Below are positions 38,009 through 46,802 of a stretch of DNA of 64,000 bases, piece by piece (positions within the stretch are counted from its first letter, which is position 1; each line of letters opens with the position of its first letter). The notes below the pieces were generated by a model. It worked only from the letters and a program-made list of their open reading frames with translations, ran no database searches and was not told the DNA's origin. Made by a program: the position numbers and the translations under genes. Source of the stretch: Vibrio marisflavi CECT 7928 (GTDB lineage: Bacteria; Pseudomonadota; Gammaproteobacteria; Enterobacterales; Vibrionaceae). The stretch is from positions 1 to 64,000 of the forward strand of contig NZ_CAKLDM010000001.1 in assembly GCF_921294215.1 (NCBI RefSeq). Reading direction: 5' to 3'.

Positions 38009-38397
38009 AGTATCTCCGATAAATGCGCCCTAGCGAGTAGGGTATGTAATACAAAGGTTGTGCGCATTCTAGCTATCTTTCAGTAAAAGCGGGAGGGCAA
38101 TGACCCCCCAATAACCGAAAATTAACCTTTCTATTTATATCGGTACCAATTTAACTCAGACAAGCTACGGAGATACCATTAGATAATACAAGGCACACAT
38201 TACATGTGAGCACTCACTTACTGATGGGTGGTATTTTAGTTACTACGTATTGAGTGCAAAGGTAACAGAGTCGTTAAATAAAGCTCGACGATATACATAG
38301 TGATTGATTTATACTCTATAAAACCGCGAGCAACCGAAGTGAAGCGAGGCTCGTGGGAAAACAAATAACAATAAGTCAACTTCAATAAGGCTCACAC
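38009..38397. other. Intergenic region without recognised content
   Basis: 389 bases between the divergent lipoprotein gene and the FMN glutamate-synthase-like gene. It should contain both promoters. No gene, strong hairpin or known operator was seen. Confidence 0.3.
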
Positions 38398-39861
38398 ATG
38401 TCGTATAGAAAAATTTTTATCTTTATGTCTACCGTGCTAAGCATCATGGCGATCGCCAATCAGATTTTGCTTCAAGGTGATACCTTAGTGCTGATTCTAA
38501 TACTCGCGTTTAGCACTCTAGGTTGGTATGACCTATTACAGAAGAAAAATGCAGTATTACGTGAGTACCCGATATTTGGTCATTTAAGATATATTTTGCT
38601 CGATATTGCCCCAATCCTTCACGATTACTTTGTAGAAAACAACACCGAAGGGCGACCATTCAGTAAAAATGCGATTAAACAAGTCTACGCCAGAGCAGAG
38701 AATAAACCCGGTTATCACCCACTTGGTACCGAACGTGATTTTTATAAAGAAGGTTTAGAGTGGGTTGGGCACAGTATGTTCAGCAAAGGGGAGTTTCAGG
38801 ATCCACCAAGGGTACTCGTTGGTGGGCCAGAATGTACGCATCCTTATTCCGCTTCTATCTTAAACATTTCTGCAATGAGCTTCGGTGCTCTTAGTAAAAC
38901 TGCCATTCAGTCTTTGAATAAAGGTGCTGCTTTAGGTGGATTTTCTCACAATACTGGAGAAGGTGGACTCACCCCTTTCCATATGGAAGGCGGAGATATT
39001 GTGTTGCAGGTTGGCACTGCAAACTTTGGTTTTCGTTACCCTGATGGCCATTTAGATGAAGAAGCTTTTCGCAAGAAAAGCACTTTAGAGTCTGTAAAAA
39101 TGGTTGAAATAAAGCTATCTCAAGGAGCGAAGCCCGGCCATGGTGGCGTTTTGCCTGCTGTAAAAAATACAGCGGAAATAGCGAAGATTCGCATGGTCGA
39201 GCCTCATACTGATGTGCTTTCTCCACCATTTAACCCTTCTTTTCCAACAGAGGAAAAGTTGGTGGAGTTTATTGGTAAGTTGCGAGAGCTTAGTGGCGGA
39301 AAACCAGTAGGCATAAAGTTATGCGTAGGACAGCCCAAAGAGTTTGAATCACTGCTAGATAGGTTTTTATCACAAGACATCTATCCTGATTTTATCACTG
39401 TGGATGCGGCAGAAGGCGGTACGGGAGCGGCACCGCTCGATTACTCTAACCATATCGGTATGCGCGGCGATGATGCATTAAAGTTTGTTCACAACTCGCT
39501 TATTAATAAAGGGCTCAGAGATAGAATTAAGATCATATATGCGGGTAAAGTAGTTTCTGGGTTCGGTATGTTTAAAGCATTTTGCTATGGTGCTGATCTT
39601 TGTAATTCAGCGCGCGGTTTTATGCTATCACTCGGCTGTATTCAGTCGCTAAAATGTCATACGGATCATTGTCCGACTGGAGTTGCGACTCAAAACCCAG
39701 AGCTAGCTAAAGGGATCGTTCCAAGCTTTAAAGCGCACCGAGTTAGAAATTATCACGACAATACGATTGCTGACTTTATCGATATTGCTGAGACTGCAGG
39801 TGTCACTTCATTTAGCCAGTTCTCGCAAGAGTTGATTAGTATTTATAAGCCAGTCAGTTAG
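38398..39861 (+). CDS. FMN-binding glutamate synthase family protein (membrane-anchored)
   Basis: 487 residues. Two hydrophobic stretches at about 6-26 and 28-43 suggest an N-terminal membrane anchor. The rest is the FMN-binding domain of the glutamate synthase large subunit: ILNISAMSFGALSKTAIQSLNKGAALGGFSHNTGEGG in parts, VDAAEGGTGAAPLDY, and iron-sulfur cysteines in SLGCIQSLKCHTDHCPTGVATQ. It lacks the glutaminase domain, so it is not a complete glutamate synthase. The electron donor and substrate are unknown. A related protein with CDGSH motifs is encoded at 50966. It ends at a terminator. Confidence 0.85.
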   Translation: MSYRKIFIFMSTVLSIMAIANQILLQGDTLVLILILAFSTLGWYDLLQKKNAVLREYPIFGHLRYILLDIAPILHDYFVENNTEGRPFSKNAIKQVYARAENKPGYHPLGTERDFYKEGLEWVGHSMFSKGEFQDPPRVLVGGPECTHPYSASILNISAMSFGALSKTAIQSLNKGAALGGFSHNTGEGGLTPFHMEGGDIVLQVGTANFGFRYPDGHLDEEAFRKKSTLESVKMVEIKLSQGAKPGHGGVLPAVKNTAEIAKIRMVEPHTDVLSPPFNPSFPTEEKLVEFIGKLRELSGGKPVGIKLCVGQPKEFESLLDRFLSQDIYPDFITVDAAEGGTGAAPLDYSNHIGMRGDDALKFVHNSLINKGLRDRIKIIYAGKVVSGFGMFKAFCYGADLCNSARGFMLSLGCIQSLKCHTDHCPTGVATQNPELAKGIVPSFKAHRVRNYHDNTIADFIDIAETAGVTSFSQFSQELISIYKPVS

Positions 39862-39871
39862 GAATATAATA

Positions 39872-39900
39872 AAAAGGCACTACCAAGTAGTGCCTTTTCT
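39872..39900 (+). terminator. Rho-independent terminator after the FMN glutamate-synthase-like gene
   Basis: AAAAGGCACTAC (39872-39883) pairs with GTAGTGCCTTTT (39887-39898) over a 3-base loop. It can also act for the converging gene at 39939 because the stem carries A and T tracts on both sides. Confidence 0.85.
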
Positions 39901-39938
39901 AAGTTCAGTGTTCTATCTTTCGTTCCATTACCGATTCA

Positions 39939-40244
39939 TTACAGAAGATCACGCATCAACATTTCGTATTCTTCATTGGCATCTTCAATCAAGAGATTGA
40001 GTTCTTCGGCGTCTTTTTTGTTCAATGTAAGTTGCCACTGACTTTTTTTTCTACCTTTTTCTTCACATCCAGAAACTATTGTCTTAGACCCTACTTTCTT
40101 AAAAGCCAGTGAATCAAAGGTTGAGCTATGGTGTTCACGCTTTTCCACAATGTCGACGTCCACAATACCAATCGGATTTACTTGGATATGCGCGTGGAAA
40201 TTTTTCGTATCCTGCAGCAAGTAGTCTCTGTGCTTAGCGATCAT
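39939..40244 (-). CDS. Conserved-looking hypothetical protein, 101 residues
   Basis: No family recognised. It is soluble with beta-rich N-terminal half (NFHAHIQVNPIGIVDVDIVEK) and a charged helical C-terminus rich in Glu and Asp (LNLLIEDANEEYEMLMRDLL). The frame is open 33 codons further upstream, but ATG 40244 has an excellent ribosome site (AAAAGGAGAGGTT before ATG), so I use it. The preceding 740 bases are non-coding. Confidence 0.65.
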   Translation of the reverse strand: MIAKHRDYLLQDTKNFHAHIQVNPIGIVDVDIVEKREHHSSTFDSLAFKKVGSKTIVSGCEEKGRKKSQWQLTLNKKDAEELNLLIEDANEEYEMLMRDLL

Positions 40245-40983
40245 AACCTCTCCTTTTGTCGATAGTACAAATACCGCACAATTAGTGTAGACCAAGACCA
40301 TAGGAATATCTGGCAAAAAATAGGGATGTTTGAACTTACGCAATTAGTTGTTCATGAACTGCATGTTTTTGCAATATAAAAGAGATATTCATTCACTTTT
40401 TGACAATATTGATAGATAACAACTAACTATTGGCATTTGCTACTAAGCTACAATTCCCATTTGACTTTCAAAATAACAAAAAATCAAATAGATTCATGTG
40501 CTTAAAGTGATGTTTCTATTGCTTTGATTTGACTAAATACACTCATTTATATCAGGGGCAAATCGGATAATATATTGTATTTTCCGCTACTTTCCCTATT
40601 TGAAAATATAAGCAGTTTCAAATGAAGAATTTTACTTCAAGTTCTTTGCTTTTTTTGGCGTCATAACCCCTTTCGATTTGCGACTTTTCGACACTGAATA
40701 TACTGGAAAAATCTTACCAAGTGTGTCCGTGTTTTGGTTGATCTAACTTCTGCCATCACGATAGTAATATGAGCGTAAGGTAAGCTTTTCGCTTACTAAG
40801 AAATCGGCTGCTAGTACATCCATAGCATCACATTATGTTGTCGGTATCTCATCTCATTTTGGTTACACAAATAGAGCTCACAGCCTAATTAACAGATTGT
40901 TTACATTTGGCATTTTCTTGTGTTTGAGTAACTTAGATTGGTATTGGCCAATATATTAAACTCGTCTAACTAGGATTGTTAAC
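40245..40983. other. Long AT-rich non-coding region upstream of the EEP protein gene
   Basis: 739 bases with no plausible gene on either strand. It is the longest gap in the window and must hold the divergent promoters for the 101-residue protein and the EEP gene. No tRNA, known riboswitch or strong terminator hairpin was recognised. Confidence 0.4.
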
Positions 40984-42333
40984 ATGTCGAATTTAAAAGT
41001 TGCAGTATTAACCTACAACCTTGCAAACCAAGCTTACTCAAAAACAAAATCTGGAATGAACAACATTGGTATTCTGGCTCAAGCCTTACTCAGCTCTAGA
41101 GCAGAAGTCATCGCTGTCGGTACGCAAGAAGGGAACAGCTTTCACAATGCAATGGGAGCAAAGCTCAAAGGCTATACAGATATTGGCAAAGAGATCATGC
41201 GAACAGCTACCAAATGGGGTGACATGTTTAATCCCAAAGAGCATGGTCAAGGGAGCGTTCAACTTAGAGTATATGTAAAAAGCAAGTATGCTGTGGATAC
41301 TATGATTTCTAGGTCGACAATAGAAGTTGTCCATAAAGGTAGTGTTCATCATTCGAAGAAAACCCTTCCCGGCACGCCTTCGTGGAATAAAGGGGGAAAT
41401 TACGTCATCCTGAAACTCGTACTAGCGACACCAATTGGTCAAAATCAATACAAGAAAAAGACAGGGTATATTGCTATCTGCAATATTCATTTTGACTCGG
41501 CAGAGCAGAGTGCTAGGAAACACGAGTATGACAAGCTGATTGATGAAGTTGCTTCATACAATGTTCCCCTTTCAGCTTTAATCATGGTCGGAGATTTCAA
41601 CGAGAGAATGACCATTGGTAAGTTCATCGGAGGAAATGAACTGTCGACGGGCTTAGCGAAAAGTCGCAAATATTCAGTGATGGATCAGTTTGAAGATGTA
41701 TCAACGTTTTCAAAGTCAATGGGTGGCGTGAATAAGAATTACCATAATATTAAAGGTAAGTATGACAGTAAAACCCTAAATAAATGGAACTTTCATAAGG
41801 ATCTACAGAATACAAATATCGATAATTCAAAGAATAACAACAGTTACGATCTTTTCCAAAACGAGTACAACTCGCAGGTGAGTTCTATTCAGATCCGGCA
41901 GCGCCTACAACAGAACTTTCAACAAGTGTTACCCCAGTATAGTAAGCTGCAATTTGTTCCACCTAGAAGCTTTAACTCAACGTATTTTCCTAGTATGAAC
42001 AAGGTACTCAATCCAAAATTTGAAAAGAAAAGTGGCAATACTAAGGCAAATTACGGTGTGCTAGATAGGGTAGGCTTTATTAGCCATGGTAACTTTCTAG
42101 TACCAAGCCGAACTCGGTGCGACATTATTACCCAAGGCTTAAACTACAAATATCGCAAAAATCACAACACGGTTTCGTTTGATAACTTTAATCAGTTTGA
42201 AAGTGATCATATTCCGGTGATTGGAGTGTTCTGTTTCAATTGGAGTGCACGACTAAAAACGGTTCGCCCGCAGGTTACTTCAAACTATCTAGGCAAGAAA
42301 AATTACGGCCAGAAAGTGCAGTCAATTTTTTAG
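40984..42333 (+). CDS. Endonuclease/exonuclease/phosphatase-fold protein resembling inositol polyphosphate 5-phosphatases
   Basis: 449 residues, no signal peptide or membrane segment. EEP-fold motifs in order: LTYNLANQ (6-16), GTQEG with the catalytic Glu (about 47-51), CNIHFDSAEQSARKHEYDKL (about 163-182), MVGDFNERM (about 202-210), and the C-terminal ESDHIPVIGVF with the catalytic SDH. The spacing and the GDFNxR form resemble the IPPc family of inositol polyphosphate 5-phosphatases more than DNA-repair nucleases. A large insert (about 265-345) rich in Asn, Gln, Ser and Lys separates the motifs. It stands alone after a long AT-rich region, which hints at horizontal transfer. Role unknown; a phosphoinositide-active secreted protein is possible but unproven. 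Confidence 0.75.
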   Translation: MSNLKVAVLTYNLANQAYSKTKSGMNNIGILAQALLSSRAEVIAVGTQEGNSFHNAMGAKLKGYTDIGKEIMRTATKWGDMFNPKEHGQGSVQLRVYVKSKYAVDTMISRSTIEVVHKGSVHHSKKTLPGTPSWNKGGNYVILKLVLATPIGQNQYKKKTGYIAICNIHFDSAEQSARKHEYDKLIDEVASYNVPLSALIMVGDFNERMTIGKFIGGNELSTGLAKSRKYSVMDQFEDVSTFSKSMGGVNKNYHNIKGKYDSKTLNKWNFHKDLQNTNIDNSKNNNSYDLFQNEYNSQVSSIQIRQRLQQNFQQVLPQYSKLQFVPPRSFNSTYFPSMNKVLNPKFEKKSGNTKANYGVLDRVGFISHGNFLVPSRTRCDIITQGLNYKYRKNHNTVSFDNFNQFESDHIPVIGVFCFNWSARLKTVRPQVTSNYLGKKNYGQKVQSIF

Positions 42334-42426
42334 CTGAAACTTGGCCAAGAAAATCGGCCACTTCTTACTATCCTACAAATCGATTGAGTTGCCTGTGTTT
42401 AGGTGACGACATAGTGGATTGGCGCT

Positions 42427-42448
42427 GCTCGGGTGTGAAAACCCGAGC
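42427..42448 (+). terminator. Hairpin after the EEP gene, possible terminator
   Basis: GCTCGGGT (42427-42434) pairs with ACCCGAGC (42441-42448) over 6 bases. No good T run follows. It lies between the converging EEP and solute-binding protein genes. Confidence 0.45.
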
Positions 42449-42484
42449 GAATTTGCTTCCAACTTAGCTTAAGAACGGCAAAAT

Positions 42485-43228
42485 CTACAGGCCCCCTATA
42501 TGCTTTTCGAGTATGTAATCGATTCTTCCGCTATCTCTTAGCTCTTTAAAAGAAGAATCTAGTTTGCGTTTCAAGGCGGGGTTACTGTTTTTGTTTAATC
42601 CTATGTATTCATCGAAGACGAGCTCAAGAGTGTAAACAGCTTCAACTTCAGTCCAGCTTCTTCCATGCTCCTTCAGATAGAAAGACAGGACAGCTGGCGA
42701 GCTAGAGATAAACGCCACTCTTCCTGAGATAAATTTTCCTACATTTTGCTTTTCTGAATTTGTCGTATCTAAGTTTACATCTGCAACAAAGCCTAATTTC
42801 TTCAGCTCTTTCTCAGACGCGTAGCCTTTTACCGCACCGACTCTATGAGCCTTAATGTCCTTGATGTTGTTAATAACTAAGTCGCGACGAGATTTCAATT
42901 TATAGATATTCACTGGGGTTTTGAAAATAGGTCCAATCCACGTAAAGTCATTTTCTCTTTCTGGTGTTCTAGACAGGGTGAATACCAGAACATCTGGTTT
43001 GGTTTTCGCCATCAAATAGGCTCTTTTCCATGGGTAGAAAGCAATTTCAAGCTCGACACCGGCATTGGATGCCATTGTTTCTAGCACTTCTACAGCGACA
43101 CCAAGAGGTTCACCGCCCTCTTGATATACAAAGGGGGGGTAGTCATCTGTGACTGCTTTTACAGAAAGAGAATCATCTGCAAAGCAAAAGAAGCTAATAA
43201 AAAATAGAGTAGAGAATAGAGCTCTCAC
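42485..43228 (-). CDS. Periplasmic solute-binding protein, family 3 (amino-acid type)
   Basis: 247 residues. Signal peptide of about 17 residues ending FCFA, then an SBP_bac_3 domain: VTDDYPPFVYQEGGEPLGVAVEVLETMA, VFTLSRTPERENDFTWIGP and a C-terminal SGRIDYILEKH. There are no permease or ATPase genes next to it, as is common for vibrio proteins of this group. These orphan binding proteins are often sensors or have unknown partners. Confidence 0.85.
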   Translation of the reverse strand: MRALFSTLFFISFFCFADDSLSVKAVTDDYPPFVYQEGGEPLGVAVEVLETMASNAGVELEIAFYPWKRAYLMAKTKPDVLVFTLSRTPERENDFTWIGPIFKTPVNIYKLKSRRDLVINNIKDIKAHRVGAVKGYASEKELKKLGFVADVNLDTTNSEKQNVGKFISGRVAFISSSPAVLSFYLKEHGRSWTEVEAVYTLELVFDEYIGLNKNSNPALKRKLDSSFKELRDSGRIDYILEKHIGGL

Positions 43229-43355
43229 AACAGCCTCAGCAATACCAATATTAAGCCTACTAATTGTAGGCTCTTTTCTCTCAATAAACGTGCCTTATAT
43301 CTAAACAGTCTATAGCAGCAACAATGTGAGTAGCCATGTGTGTAATATCTGCAGA

Positions 43356-44291
43356 TCATGCCACTGGAGACATAAAACCTTCTGGCTTTAGTGCTACCAG
43401 CGAACAATTAATCGCTTGCAAGATATTTTCTGCGGTATTCCCTATCACAAACCCAGAGATACCAGTTCGCGCAATTGTGCCCATAACAAGTACATCGATT
43501 TCACTTTCTTCGACGGATTTTGGTATCGCATCGTCAGGTTTACCGTGCAAGTGATGAATGACGTAATCACCTGCGACTCCCGATTCAGCAATGAGCGCTT
43601 GAAGGGCTTGGTGGTGGTTATCTTTAGCTTTCTCCAATTCTTGGGACAGTTGCTTGTCTTCAACGTGGATCCAAGCGTGGTTGTCGAGGTAATGTTCTAG
43701 GTAATATTCCCAGCATGAAATAATGTGCAAGTGGCTATCACAGGAGTCGGCAATTGAGCGGGACAACTCTAATAAACGTAGTGATAAGGCACGTTGCTGT
43801 TCATCAGTGTTTTCAGGGTCGACGGCAACTGCTACCCGACGTTTAGTCTGTGGCTTTTCCGTGGGTCGATGAAGCCATACAGCGCACGGACACTTGCGAA
43901 GAAGAGTCATGTCTACAGCTTTGAAGCCTTCGCCGCCTTCTTTAATAGGTTCAGCTTCTTTTATCAACAGATCGATATTGTTGTTCATCGCTTCCTTTAT
44001 TATGCAGATGGCTGGTTGCTCACTACTTTTTACCGCGAAAGGAAAGGGGGCTTGCTGCTCAGTTAGATTGTTTTGGTGTCGATAACTATCGATGTCTTGT
44101 TGTAGGTTGTTTTGCAGCGTCGCTTGGAAGTTCTGTTGATATTGCTGCAATTCATTAGGGAATGTCGGAAATGCGATTAGGCCGCTTACATTTACATTGT
44201 CGCTTGCTGCTAACCGAATCGATTGGTCAAGTGCGTCGCTTTTGCTTGGTAATCCCTGCGTAGCAAAAAGTATGTTTTCGAATCGTTTCAT
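43356..44291 (-). CDS. Tandem universal stress protein (UspE-like)
   Basis: 311 residues, two Usp domains (about 1-145 and 155-310). The second has the nucleotide-binding-type loop GTIARTGISGFVIGNTAENIL; the first is degenerate. This is the layout of E. coli UspE. A strong AGGAG site precedes the start. A 17-base palindrome lies just upstream at 44306-44322. Start codon at 44291; single gene. Confidence 0.88.
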   Translation of the reverse strand: MKRFENILFATQGLPSKSDALDQSIRLAASDNVNVSGLIAFPTFPNELQQYQQNFQATLQNNLQQDIDSYRHQNNLTEQQAPFPFAVKSSEQPAICIIKEAMNNNIDLLIKEAEPIKEGGEGFKAVDMTLLRKCPCAVWLHRPTEKPQTKRRVAVAVDPENTDEQQRALSLRLLELSRSIADSCDSHLHIISCWEYYLEHYLDNHAWIHVEDKQLSQELEKAKDNHHQALQALIAESGVAGDYVIHHLHGKPDDAIPKSVEESEIDVLVMGTIARTGISGFVIGNTAENILQAINCSLVALKPEGFMSPVA

Positions 44292-44305
44292 AATCGTCTC
44301 CTGTG

Positions 44306-44322
44306 TGATTAAATTTTAATCA
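44306..44322. promoter_or_regulatory. Perfect palindrome upstream of the universal stress protein gene
   Basis: TGATTAAA and TTTAATCA flank one central base. It begins 15 bases upstream of the start codon, near the ribosome site. It resembles an FNR-like dyad but the half-site spacing is wrong for FNR (TTGAT-N4-ATCAA), so the regulator is not named. Confidence 0.3.
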
Positions 44323-44425
44323 ACAAAAAGACAAAATGACCAGTTAGCTTTAGGATTTATTTTATAAAATACCCAATAGCTCAATGTCAGCTATCGGGCA
44401 GAGTGATTTGGTTGTTGGCTGGGAG

Positions 44426-44677
44426 CTACTTTTGCAATTTCTCTTTGGCAGCTTCTACTTTAGAAAAATCTAGGCCTAACTCTTCAACAGCTTCTTTGAT
44501 TAAAGCTGGGTTCTGCATGACTTGCCCCATCAACATTTGTAGTTTTTCTTGAGGTAAACCTAGCTGTGCGATGGTTGCCATTGCAGCGATAGGGTTGTCT
44601 GTAAGAGTTTGGAATAGCTCGTTGATTTGCTCGTCACTAATATTGTTTTCTTTTAACAATGCAAGAATTGGGTTCAT
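44426..44677 (-). CDS. DUF2999-family small protein
   Basis: 83 residues from ATG 44677 (AAAGGTAAAGG upstream; a TTG seven codons earlier is in frame). It is all-helical and soluble: MNPILALLKENNISDEQINE, repeats of the form NPIAAMATIAQLGL / NPALIKEAVEELGL. It matches my recollection of the DUF2999 proteins found in Vibrio and related marine bacteria. Function unknown. Confidence 0.68.
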   Translation of the reverse strand: MNPILALLKENNISDEQINELFQTLTDNPIAAMATIAQLGLPQEKLQMLMGQVMQNPALIKEAVEELGLDFSKVEAAKEKLQK

Positions 44678-44972
44678 GCCTTTACCTTTTGCTAGCAATT
44701 TAAATTAGGCGAGTAGTTTATCACTCGCTCGACCTTAGATGTACCATGTTGTTGAGGTTACTCCGCGATTTCGTGGTACGCAACTCCTGTGGAGAACGGC
44801 AAAAAGCAGAACACGGATTTTGTAGAATTTCCCCATTCTGAAATGAATTTGAAAAATTCGTAGAGTTGGGTCACTTGAAAGCAAGAGAACAGGGAATCTT
44901 TTATAAGGACTTGATCTGTTTTTTGCTTTCCTTGTCTCAGGCATTATGTCATTGAGTTTAAAAGTTACTCAC

Positions 44973-45035
44973 TTCGGTATTTGGCGAAAGTGCTCCTGAT
45001 TCCCCCGATTGTTAAGTATTTTGCCAAATACCGAA
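44973..45035. repeat. 13-base perfect inverted repeat with 37-base spacer
   Basis: TTCGGTATTTGGC (44973-44985) and GCCAAATACCGAA (45023-45035). It lies just beyond the stop codon of the MHS transporter gene. It could form the base of a terminator-like or regulatory RNA hairpin, or be a protein site. The rest of the 44678-45041 gap holds no gene I can support. Confidence 0.6.
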
Positions 45036-45041
45036 TTCTTA

Positions 45042-46316
45042 CTAGCTATGCTGCGCCACAAGTTGGTCGTCCAGCCTTTGGTTTGTCATCAAGACTGCCG
45101 CGCATATTGCGCCAATGACAAGCGCTCCAACGAAAATATAGACAAACCCATTGGAAAAGCTGTGGTCCAGTTGAGTTGCGAGCATGGGTGAGAAGCCACT
45201 GATCGCGGCCCCAATTCCGTAGCTTGCACAGCAACCACTACTTCGAACATGTTTGGGATAGATCTCGGAAAAAATAGGTGTGATTGCGCCTTGTACCCAG
45301 CAACCCAAAATGACCAATATCATTAAGCCAAGAGCCATGTTCAGCATATTGTGCGAGAGGATCAGGTGAATTGCAGGGTACAGAAGAGCAATATGAACAA
45401 TGATGCCATAAAGAGTCATTTTGGCTCGTCCAAATTTATCAGAAAGCAGTCCAAATAATGGATAAAGCAGGCACGCAACAAGAAGCGATATGGTATTTAG
45501 AGTGAGTGACTGACTCATTGTAAGGTGATTATATTGAGTAAAAAAGGTCACAAAATAAACGAAATCAATATAAAACATACCACCGAGAGCGGCACTAAAC
45601 AGCACCACAATTGAAAAGCTCAACTTATGCTCTTTCCATAAGTATTTGTAGGTGTTCGTAGTGGGAGTATTAGTATTTTCAAACTGAGTGGATTCTTGCT
45701 GCTTGAACTGTGAACGAATAATGACGAGATAGACAGCCAGCAAGATGCCACCAAATAGAAAAGTCGCTCTCCAGGCATAAGGTTCAAGGCTAGTTGGCGT
45801 AAAATTCAGTACGAGGTAACTGGTCCCAGATGCCAGCAAAAATCCAATTAAGGAAACGGTAATCGCTATCCCTGAGTAGAAACCAGTATTGTTTAGTTGC
45901 TTGTTCTCAGTTGTCACTACAAGCAGGTTAGCGTACTGACCACCAGCAGATATACCTTGAATAATCCTTATCACTACTAGCAAGATAGGAGCGGTGATAC
46001 CAATGGAATGATAGCTTGGCAAAAATGCGATGAACAGAGTCGAAAGCCCCATAATGATGATGGCTAAGTTCATACTGAAATACCGTCCAACTCTATCCCC
46101 AACCCAGCCAAAGATAACTCCGCCTAACGGTCTTGCCATAAAGCCAACGGCAAAAGTTGCAAAGGCAAGCAGCAAACTGCTAAACGCACTGGCAGAGGGA
46201 AAAAATTGTCTACCGATAGTAGCGGAGAAATAGCCGAAGAGACAAAAGTCGTACCATTCGATGGCATTACCAAATGAGGTCTTTAAAGTGTGCGAGATAT
46301 TTTTACGTATGGGCAT
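45042..46316 (-). CDS. MFS transporter of the metabolite:H+ symporter (MHS/ProP-ShiA) type
   Basis: 424 residues with 12 predicted membrane helices. It begins with the MHS signature FGNAIEWYDFCLFGYF, has the loop 2-3 motif GWVGDRVGRYFSMNLAI and GLLSDKFGRAKM in the second half. MHS members import proline/betaine, shikimate, citrate, alpha-ketoglutarate and others; the substrate cannot be read. Single gene. Confidence 0.9.
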   Translation of the reverse strand: MPIRKNISHTLKTSFGNAIEWYDFCLFGYFSATIGRQFFPSASAFSSLLLAFATFAVGFMARPLGGVIFGWVGDRVGRYFSMNLAIIIMGLSTLFIAFLPSYHSIGITAPILLVVIRIIQGISAGGQYANLLVVTTENKQLNNTGFYSGIAITVSLIGFLLASGTSYLVLNFTPTSLEPYAWRATFLFGGILLAVYLVIIRSQFKQQESTQFENTNTPTTNTYKYLWKEHKLSFSIVVLFSAALGGMFYIDFVYFVTFFTQYNHLTMSQSLTLNTISLLVACLLYPLFGLLSDKFGRAKMTLYGIIVHIALLYPAIHLILSHNMLNMALGLMILVILGCWVQGAITPIFSEIYPKHVRSSGCCASYGIGAAISGFSPMLATQLDHSFSNGFVYIFVGALVIGAICAAVLMTNQRLDDQLVAQHS

Positions 46317-46802
46317 AAAGTGTAGAGGCTTTAGTTTAGTCAGCTGTAGAGCATGCTTGACGGGGGATGAGTTGCAATATTATAGAAACTGATTGAATAA
46401 TCTAACATTTGATCGATTTTGTTTAAATTTGATTTAACAAATAGTCATGCAATCTTAGATTGACCATGGCTATGTGGCACTTTGGTTCATACTAAATGAA
46501 TGGTCGTTCATTGATTTTTTAGCTACTAAATTTTGCTTATTTCTTTCTTTGCCTAACAAGACTTTTTAGTTTTGCAGAACAAAACTCTGTGGTATGGTTG
46601 TTTTTTGCTCTAGTTGATCGGTCAAGCAGAATAATATGTTAGATTTGCTAACAGGTCTGTAAAAAATTATCGATTTTAAATGTCGCCTACCTAACCGATA
46701 CTCCTTTCCTATTTTTTCTCATCAATTTGTGTGCAAATACATATCATATTGATACTAAATATTTTTAAGTCGTTATTATTACTATAATTAAGTGAGAGTT
46801 TA
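46317..46802. other. Divergent promoter region, nothing recognised
   Basis: 486 AT-rich bases between the divergent MHS transporter and aromatic amino acid permease genes. I looked for TyrR boxes (TGTAAA-N6-TTTACA) and found only a poor partial one near 46659. No gene was seen. Confidence 0.35.

Noticed and set aside
44306..44322. FNR box upstream of the universal stress gene
   Set aside because: The dyad is perfect but lacks the TTGAT-N4-ATCAA spacing.
46640..46690. TyrR box before the aromatic permease
   Set aside because: Only one half-site-like TGTAAA; the partner TTTACA is absent at the proper distance.
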